The notes under the pieces were generated by a model. It was not told where the DNA came from and did no database searches. It saw nothing but the letters and a program-made list of their open reading frames with translations. A program made the position numbers and the translations under genes. Positions 6,131-9,397 of a stretch of 9,397 nucleotides of DNA are shown here, in pieces (the first letter of the stretch is position 1; every line of letters starts with the position of its first letter). Source of the stretch: Coxiellaceae bacterium UBA6002 (GTDB lineage: Bacteria > Pseudomonadota > Gammaproteobacteria > UBA6002); the NCBI GenBank assembly GCA_002429595.1, contig DJAM01000007.1, positions 1-9,397 of the forward strand, read 5' to 3'.

Positions 6131-6207
6131 ATTATAGCGCGAGTTAAAACTATTTTTGGTTATTGAAAAAATTTTTTGTATTTTTTGCGCTTTTTTAAGG
6201 CTTTTTT
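6131..6207 (-). promoter_or_regulatory. Promoter of the Cys/Tyr-rich protein: perfect -10 with upstream phased T/A tracts
   Basis: TATAAT reads on the minus strand at 6131-6136, 35 nt before the ATG. No good -35 hexamer lies at the proper distance. Instead the upstream DNA has homopolymer tracts at 6153-6157, 6166-6171 (A), 6172-6177, 6181-6186, 6191-6196 and 6202-6207. The last four T tracts are centred about 9-11 bp apart, one helical turn. Such phasing gives intrinsic curvature, and A/T tracts upstream of -35 can act as an UP element for RNA polymerase alpha. The tracts are directly seen; the activating role is inferred. Confidence 0.6.
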
Positions 6208-6310
6208 AGCAACCAACTACTAACAGGCTCCTAAAAAACATTAGTCGATTCAAGAAAATAACTAGTCGGTTGTGAATTTTTGGAATGCGCCAAAATTGAA
6301 AAAAATATTT

Positions 6311-6754
6311 TCACATATCATTAGCGCATGACACCCGAATTGGATTTTGATTTGACTCGCAACAATACCAATGTTCATTTGGAGTGGAAAATCGTAGCGA
6401 AAACATTGGCACTCCCGCGATTCCATAATAAGCGGTAACAACACTCCTTTCAGTGTTAGCATCGACCATAATATGTTCAATGTGGTAACTGAGGTAACTT
6501 AATTCTTTTAAATTGACACATTGCATGTTGTTTGCAATTTGCCATTGCCAACTACTAGGGCAGAAAGTGTTGGTGAATTTATTTAGCGCAAGTCGTGTTC
6601 CTTGATGTACTTTTGCAAGGCCAGAAGCACAATCAGTTGCATCGAAGATCATCGCTGTTTGCAAGTCTGATATAGAAGGAACAGCAAACGTGGGCCAAGC
6701 AGCTCTAGCTAGCAGAGGAAAAATAGTAAATAGGATTGTTAGGAATAGTTTCAT
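6311..6754 (-). CDS. Secreted protein of unknown function with six cysteines
   Basis: No family is recognised. The 147-residue product has a classic signal peptide (residues 1-18, cut after ARA before AWPTF) and a mature domain of about 129 residues. Six cysteines (42, 65, 79, 131, 132, 143) suggest up to three disulfides in an exported fold. There are no further membrane segments and no lipobox. The frame reaches a GTG at 6769, but ATG 6754 puts a normal basic-plus-hydrophobic signal start first and has a weak GTGAG about 9 nt upstream, so I prefer it. It lies on the same strand as the Cys/Tyr-rich protein but 215 nt away, and that gene has its own promoter signal, so they are probably separate units. 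No clear terminator follows. Confidence 0.72.
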   Translation of the reverse strand: MKLFLTILFTIFPLLARAAWPTFAVPSISDLQTAMIFDATDCASGLAKVHQGTRLALNKFTNTFCPSSWQWQIANNMQCVNLKELSYLSYHIEHIMVDANTERSVVTAYYGIAGVPMFSLRFSTPNEHWYCCESNQNPIRVSCANDM

Positions 6755-6813
6755 TAGATTTATTCTCACTTTTTAAAAAAATCCACGAATAATGCTAATA
6801 AGGATTGCAGTCA

Positions 6814-6841
6814 TTTAAAACCCGGTATCTTTTACTATACT
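6814..6841 (+). promoter_or_regulatory. Possible promoter for the MauE-like gene
   Basis: TTTAAA at 6814-6819 and TATACT at 6836-6841 are separated by 16 bp, matching consensus at four and five positions. Transcription would start near 6848, leaving a short leader to the ATG at 6875 with AAGGT at 6864-6868 as ribosome binding site. Confidence 0.35.
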
Positions 6842-6874
6842 GCTTGGCACTCATTCATTTTTTAAGGTAAACCC

Positions 6875-7384
6875 ATGGAACATCAAACCAGCTCACAACC
6901 AAACTTCTTTAGCAAATATTGGCCATTAATTATTTTATTATTCACAGTGTGTGTTGCAGCCTTGGCAATAACTTATAGCGTTCAGGGAAATTGGCATGAG
7001 TGGATGCATTATTTTATGGGGTTGTTTTTGACAATTTTTGGATTGTTAAAACTATTTAGTCCAAATGGCTTTGCGGATGGCTTCCAAATGTACGATATCA
7101 TCGCAAAACGTTCACGAGGATACGCACTTATTTATCCGTATTTCGAATTGCTATTAGGTTTAGGCTACTTAGCGTTTGTTGTACCGATTTTGGTTTACAC
7201 TCTAACAATTATTTTAATGTCGATCGGAGCGATCGGTGTGATTAAAGCGCTCAAGAAAGGTTTAGATGTCCGTTGCGCCTGCATGGGCACTGCGTTAAAT
7301 GTGCCATTATCAACCGTAACGTTAACCGAGGACTTGGGAATGATTGCGATGTCTTTAGTGATGCTATTAACGATAGGGGCTTAA
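6875..7384 (+). CDS. MauE/DoxX-like membrane protein with a CxC motif
   Basis: A 169-residue inner-membrane protein with hydrophobic segments near 16-35, 45-62, 83-104, 105-124 and 152-168. The features recall the MauE/DoxX group of redox-associated membrane proteins: the amphipathic PNGFADGFQMYDIIAKR segment, the YPYFELLLGLGYLAF helix and a CACMGTALNVPLSTVTLTED block with C134 and C136 at a membrane boundary. From memory, close relatives with the CAC-GT block are sometimes fused to or beside heavy-metal-associated domains; here no such domain is present. The cysteine pair could bind metal or exchange disulfides. The multicopper oxidase 1.5 kb away makes a metal-handling role plausible but unproven. 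It converges on the HTH gene with only 3 nt between the stop codons and no terminator between them. Confidence 0.7.
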   Translation: MEHQTSSQPNFFSKYWPLIILLFTVCVAALAITYSVQGNWHEWMHYFMGLFLTIFGLLKLFSPNGFADGFQMYDIIAKRSRGYALIYPYFELLLGLGYLAFVVPILVYTLTIILMSIGAIGVIKALKKGLDVRCACMGTALNVPLSTVTLTEDLGMIAMSLVMLLTIGA

Positions 7385-7387
7385 TAA

Positions 7388-7609
7388 TTACTCTTGCTCT
7401 TGCCGATCACAAACATATTCTAAAATATCACCAGGCTGACACTCAAGATGTCTACAAATCGCTTCTAGGGTAGTGAAACGAATTGCTCGAACTTTACCAT
7501 TTTTCAAAATAGAGAGATTTTGTTCAGTAATACCAATAAGCTGCGCTAACTGATTGGACCGCATTTTCCGTCTAGCGAGCATCACATCTAAATTAACCAC
7601 TAATGCCAT
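7388..7609 (-). CDS. Cro/C1-type HTH regulator (YozG-like), partner of DUF2975 protein
   Basis: A 73-residue single-domain DNA-binding protein of the small YozG-like XRE group. The helix-turn-helix covers about residues 20-44 (LAQLIGITEQNLSILKNGK), followed by the typical AIRFTTLEAICRHLECQPGDILEY. Two ATGs are possible, at 7615 and 7609. The binding site GGTGG at 7616-7620 touches the first but is 6 nt from the second, and relatives begin M-VVNLDVML, so 7609 is chosen. The upstream DUF2975 gene ends at 7620, so GGTGG overlaps its stop codon and the two are probably translationally coupled. It likely controls its own operon, perhaps through the ACTATTA repeats at 8217-8271; that is inference. 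Confidence 0.88.
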   Translation of the reverse strand: MALVVNLDVMLARRKMRSNQLAQLIGITEQNLSILKNGKVRAIRFTTLEAICRHLECQPGDILEYVCDRQEQE

Positions 7610-7615
7610 TACCAT

Positions 7616-7620
7616 CCACC
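7616..7620 (-). promoter_or_regulatory. Ribosome binding site of the HTH gene, overlapping the DUF2975 stop
   Basis: On the minus strand GGTGG begins in the final G of the TAG stop at 7620-7622 and stands 6 nt before ATG 7609. This decides between the two in-frame ATGs and indicates translational coupling. Confidence 0.55.
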
Positions 7621-8156
7621 TATATTGTTAACGACTGATCTTCTTGTAGCCGATGGCCTTCGTTCATAATCCAAGCGATTAGGATAATTACGACCCCAGT
7701 TCCTAATCCAACTAGGTCGGCTCCTGAAAATTTCACCGCCATCACACGATGTCCCACAGGATTCTGAAATGTCAAAATGAGACTGGTCAAAATTTCAACA
7801 ATCTTATCGAAAATGACCCATAAGAAAACAGAGTAGCCAAGACGTCGGTAGTAAGTCACATTAGTCGTGGTAAAAATTTCGTTCTGTTCATAGTTTTTAA
7901 ATAATTTAATTAATAAGCTAAGCGCATACATGATTACCCCGACCTGCAACATAGCAACAAGACACGCTAACGTTTTAGTAAGAGGGTTAATATTGATCTG
8001 ATTGAGATTAAGCGAGTGAGGTATCAGAGTCATCGAAATCTCGTCTGGGAGCTTATCGTAGAACATCCAAACTAAAATATTGATCAAGGGCGTGATAATT
8101 AAGGCGATGATGAATGCGACTCTTAGTTTTCTGCTTATTGATTTTATTTTATTCAT
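7620..8156 (-). CDS. DUF2975 family membrane protein
   Basis: A 178-residue inner-membrane protein with four hydrophobic segments near 12-32, 61-85, 105-130 and 146-164. Two family marks are visible: the loop FKNYEQNEIFTTTNVTYYRR before the third segment and the closing EGHRLQEDQSLTI. DUF2975 genes are very often followed by a YozG-like HTH gene, exactly as here, which makes this a conserved two-gene module. Its biochemical job is unknown. A membrane sensor that controls or sequesters the HTH protein is one idea. GGGAG lies about 9 nt before the ATG. The 147-bp upstream spacer carries repeated ACTATTA motifs. Confidence 0.9.
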   Translation of the reverse strand: MNKIKSISRKLRVAFIIALIITPLINILVWMFYDKLPDEISMTLIPHSLNLNQININPLTKTLACLVAMLQVGVIMYALSLLIKLFKNYEQNEIFTTTNVTYYRRLGYSVFLWVIFDKIVEILTSLILTFQNPVGHRVMAVKFSGADLVGLGTGVVIILIAWIMNEGHRLQEDQSLTI

Positions 8157-8202
8157 GGAACTTTCTCCCTAAAGTTCAATATTGCAATAATTAATTCTTG
8201 CC

Positions 8203-8271
8203 TGTCAATAAGTGTTACTATTAAAAGTCAACTATTAGAAAAAAACAGTAATTACTTTTCGAATACTATTA
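8203..8271 (-). promoter_or_regulatory. Control region of the DUF2975/HTH operon with ACTATTA repeats
   Basis: The plus strand carries ACTATTA three times, at 8217-8223, 8231-8237 and 8265-8271. On the minus strand TTGACT (8226-8231) and TTGACA (8203-8208) lie 23 bp apart as -35-like hexamers toward the DUF2975 gene, but no convincing -10 box stands 16-18 bp from either. The repeated 7-mers are candidate operator half-sites for the operon's own HTH protein. Confidence 0.35.
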
Positions 8272-8303
8272 ACTTATTACTAACTTTCAATTATTTTGAT
8301 TAG

Positions 8304-8870
8304 CTAACAGCTTTGGGAATAGGGGTTCCAGAGTTGCTCTTTACGATCAGAGAGTTTGTTGATATATCTGGCTGCAACAAAGAGCCAATCGCTTAAACGG
8401 TTCAGGTAGGGTATCGTATTTTCAATGAGTGGCTGCTCCTTTAGCATTGCCACGAGCTCAATCTCTGCTCGGCGACAGACAGTTCTGGCCATATGTAAAC
8501 GAGCCGCTTCCTCACAGCCTCCTGGCAATACAAAGCTATTTAGAGTCGGTAGCTGCTCATTCATGTAATCGATGTCATGTTCGAAGTCTGAAACCGTATT
8601 GGTCAATTCTGAGGGATAAGTAGTACTTGGATTACAAACATAGGCCCCAATATCAAATAACTGATTTTGAATGGTGTCCAATCTTGCAACTAAGAAGTCA
8701 CTCAATTCTTTGTTTAAGACGACGAAAACCCATCCGAGAAACGCATTTAGCTCATCCAGAGCCCCAAGCGCTCTGATATGCACCACACACTTGCTGATTC
8801 GTTTCGGACCTAGAATCGTGGTCGTCCCTTGATCTCCTTTTTTGGTATAGACCTTGTTAATTTTGACCAC
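8304..8870 (-). CDS. Cob(I)alamin adenosyltransferase, PduO/MMAB type
   Basis: A 188-residue ATP:cob(I)alamin adenosyltransferase, which moves the 5'-deoxyadenosyl group of ATP onto cob(I)alamin to make adenosylcobalamin; it is cytoplasmic and normally trimeric. The N-terminal ATP-binding YTKKGDQGTTTILGPKR (8-24), LDELNAFLGW (38-47), LPGGCEEAARLHMARTVCRRAE (115-136) and YLNRLSDWLFVAARYIN (155-171) are the family's ordered signatures, including the R133-R134 pair. Length is normal. The start is a GTG at 8870 with AGGA at 8878-8881, 7 nt upstream; no in-frame ATG fits. It lies 25 nt after the chorismate mutase gene and is likely cotranscribed. No other cobalamin gene is visible, so it may serve salvaged B12. 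Confidence 0.93.
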   Translation of the reverse strand: MVKINKVYTKKGDQGTTTILGPKRISKCVVHIRALGALDELNAFLGWVFVVLNKELSDFLVARLDTIQNQLFDIGAYVCNPSTTYPSELTNTVSDFEHDIDYMNEQLPTLNSFVLPGGCEEAARLHMARTVCRRAEIELVAMLKEQPLIENTIPYLNRLSDWLFVAARYINKLSDRKEQLWNPYSQSC

Positions 8871-8877
8871 TATTATG

Positions 8878-8881
8878 TCCT
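8878..8881 (-). promoter_or_regulatory. Ribosome binding site supporting the GTG start of the adenosyltransferase
   Basis: AGGA on the minus strand stands 7 nt before GTG 8870. The alternative of a later start would cut into the conserved YTKKGDQGTT motif. Confidence 0.55.
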
Positions 8882-8895
8882 AAAAATGTCTTATT

Positions 8896-9276
8896 TTAGT
8901 TATGGAAGGCATGATATTTGCGTTCATAAATATTTGACTGCACAAGAATGGTTTTAAAAATTTCTACTGCGATGTCGCTAGGATAGCCTAAGCTTGCTGC
9001 TTGCTCTTTCACTTCCTCAAGGATCTCATGTTCTCGAGCACAATCGTGAATGATTTTACGATTCTTTTTCAATTCACCTGCCATTTTGACATATGCCAGT
9101 CTCTTGCCAATTAGCTCGACAATTTGCTTATCGATCACGTCGATCTCTCTCCTAACGCAAGATAAAGTCTGACAATTTGATGTGGGCGCTGTACTGCTTT
9201 CTTTGCCCCAAAATGCTAATGAAGGTTGCTGGAAAAACAGCAGAAAAGTTAGTAATAACAATGCAAACTTATCCAT
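8896..9276 (-). CDS. Exported chorismate mutase, AroQ/PchB-like
   Basis: A 126-residue protein: a signal peptide (about 1-21, cut after SLA), a short linker with C35 and C40, and one all-helical chorismate mutase type II domain (about 40-122). The domain resembles both AroQ enzymes and the isochorismate pyruvate lyase PchB (REID-ID-IV, KR-AYVK-A). By alignment from memory, R42, R59 and K70 take the place of the substrate-binding R14, R31 and K42 of PchB; the position of PchB Q90 appears to be E118. It would convert chorismate to prephenate in the periplasm or outside the cell, where this substrate is not normally made. It is shorter than the AroQ-gamma secreted enzymes of enterobacteria and mycobacteria. 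GAGGA at 9283-9287 lies 6 nt before the ATG. Confidence 0.87.
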   Translation of the reverse strand: MDKFALLLLTFLLFFQQPSLAFWGKESSTAPTSNCQTLSCVRREIDVIDKQIVELIGKRLAYVKMAGELKKNRKIIHDCAREHEILEEVKEQAASLGYPSDIAVEIFKTILVQSNIYERKYHAFHN

Positions 9277-9379
9277 TTTTTATCCTCATTATTGTTTGGG
9301 GTTGCTTAACGTAACTTATTTAGAATTTAGAGTCTAGTACCAGCCTGATAATGTAGCCTGGGCGAAACCTAGTAACTAT

Positions 9380-9397
9380 GTCATTCCCGCGAAGGCG
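9380..9397. repeat. Hairpin repeat, right copy, cut by the window end
   Basis: GTCATTCCCGCGAAGGCG is the first 18 bases of the left arm of the same element found at 1-60 and 3724-3796, differing from the central copy only at the GCGA/GCGC turn, where it agrees with the left-end copy. The remainder lies outside the window. Confidence 0.8.

Noticed and set aside
6210..6272. Imperfect inverted repeat CAACCAACTACT / ACTAGTCGGTTG as a terminator for the six-Cys secreted gene
   Set aside because: The arms match at only 10 of 12 positions around a 39-nt loop, so a stable terminator is unlikely.
6262..6480. A 72-codon minus-strand frame overlapping the six-Cys secreted protein
   Set aside because: It is an alternative frame in the same strand region with no signal peptide or binding site.
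8871..9397. Cobalamin riboswitch for the adenosyltransferase operon
   Set aside because: Only 25 nt lie before the adenosyltransferase, and I see no B12-box-like conserved core in the 121 nt upstream of the chorismate mutase.
1..9397. CRISPR array, tRNA or rRNA gene, or intact insertion sequence
   Set aside because: No regularly spaced direct repeats, no cloverleaf or rRNA signatures and no transposase or integrase coding sequence were seen.

Overview
The window is AT-rich DNA from a Gram-negative bacterium. It holds nine intact or near-intact genes of recognisable or family-level identity, two small secreted proteins I cannot identify, one gene remnant and several repeat elements. The mix points to a gammaproteobacterium, perhaps a host-associated Legionellales-type organism: low G+C, Sec signal peptides, a MsbA-like exporter, an exported chorismate mutase, and scattered repeats whose core is ATTCCCGCG(C/A)AGGCGGGAAT. 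The lineage is an inference from style, not from a marker gene.

Layout. 1-101 holds a hairpin repeat that supplies the last residues of an ANT(6)-type aminoglycoside adenylyltransferase on the minus strand (29-949). Next comes a 3' remnant of a zinc alcohol dehydrogenase on the plus strand (about 1031-1153), then a DJ-1/PfpI family protein on the minus strand (1160-1798). A 151-bp divergent spacer leads to an ABC exporter half-transporter (1950-3713), a second complete 73-bp repeat (3724-3796), and a secreted multicopper oxidase (3853-5328). The 359-bp gap 5329-5687 holds a 54-bp long-arm inverted repeat (5367-5590) and a very strong bidirectional terminator (5624-5653).

On the minus strand follow a secreted Cys/Tyr-rich small protein (5688-6095) with an unusual T-tract-rich promoter, and a secreted protein of unknown function (6311-6754). 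A MauE/DoxX-like membrane protein lies on the plus strand (6875-7384). It converges on a two-gene minus-strand operon of a DUF2975 membrane protein (7620-8156) and a YozG-like HTH regulator (7388-7609). The right end has another minus-strand pair: an exported AroQ/PchB-type chorismate mutase (8896-9276) followed 25 nt later by a PduO-type cobalamin adenosyltransferase (8304-8870). The last 18 bases are the opening of the same hairpin repeat that starts the window.

How the genes fit together. No single pathway spans the window. It reads as a mosaic of accessory single genes and pairs punctuated by repeats. The multicopper oxidase and MauE-like protein may both serve metal or redox handling in the envelope. 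The DUF2975/HTH pair is a conserved regulatory module of unknown output. The most interesting unexplained items are the Cys/Tyr-rich secreted protein with its promoter, the 54-bp inverted repeat with G-rich tracts, and the hairpin repeats that reach into a coding region and possibly into a promoter.
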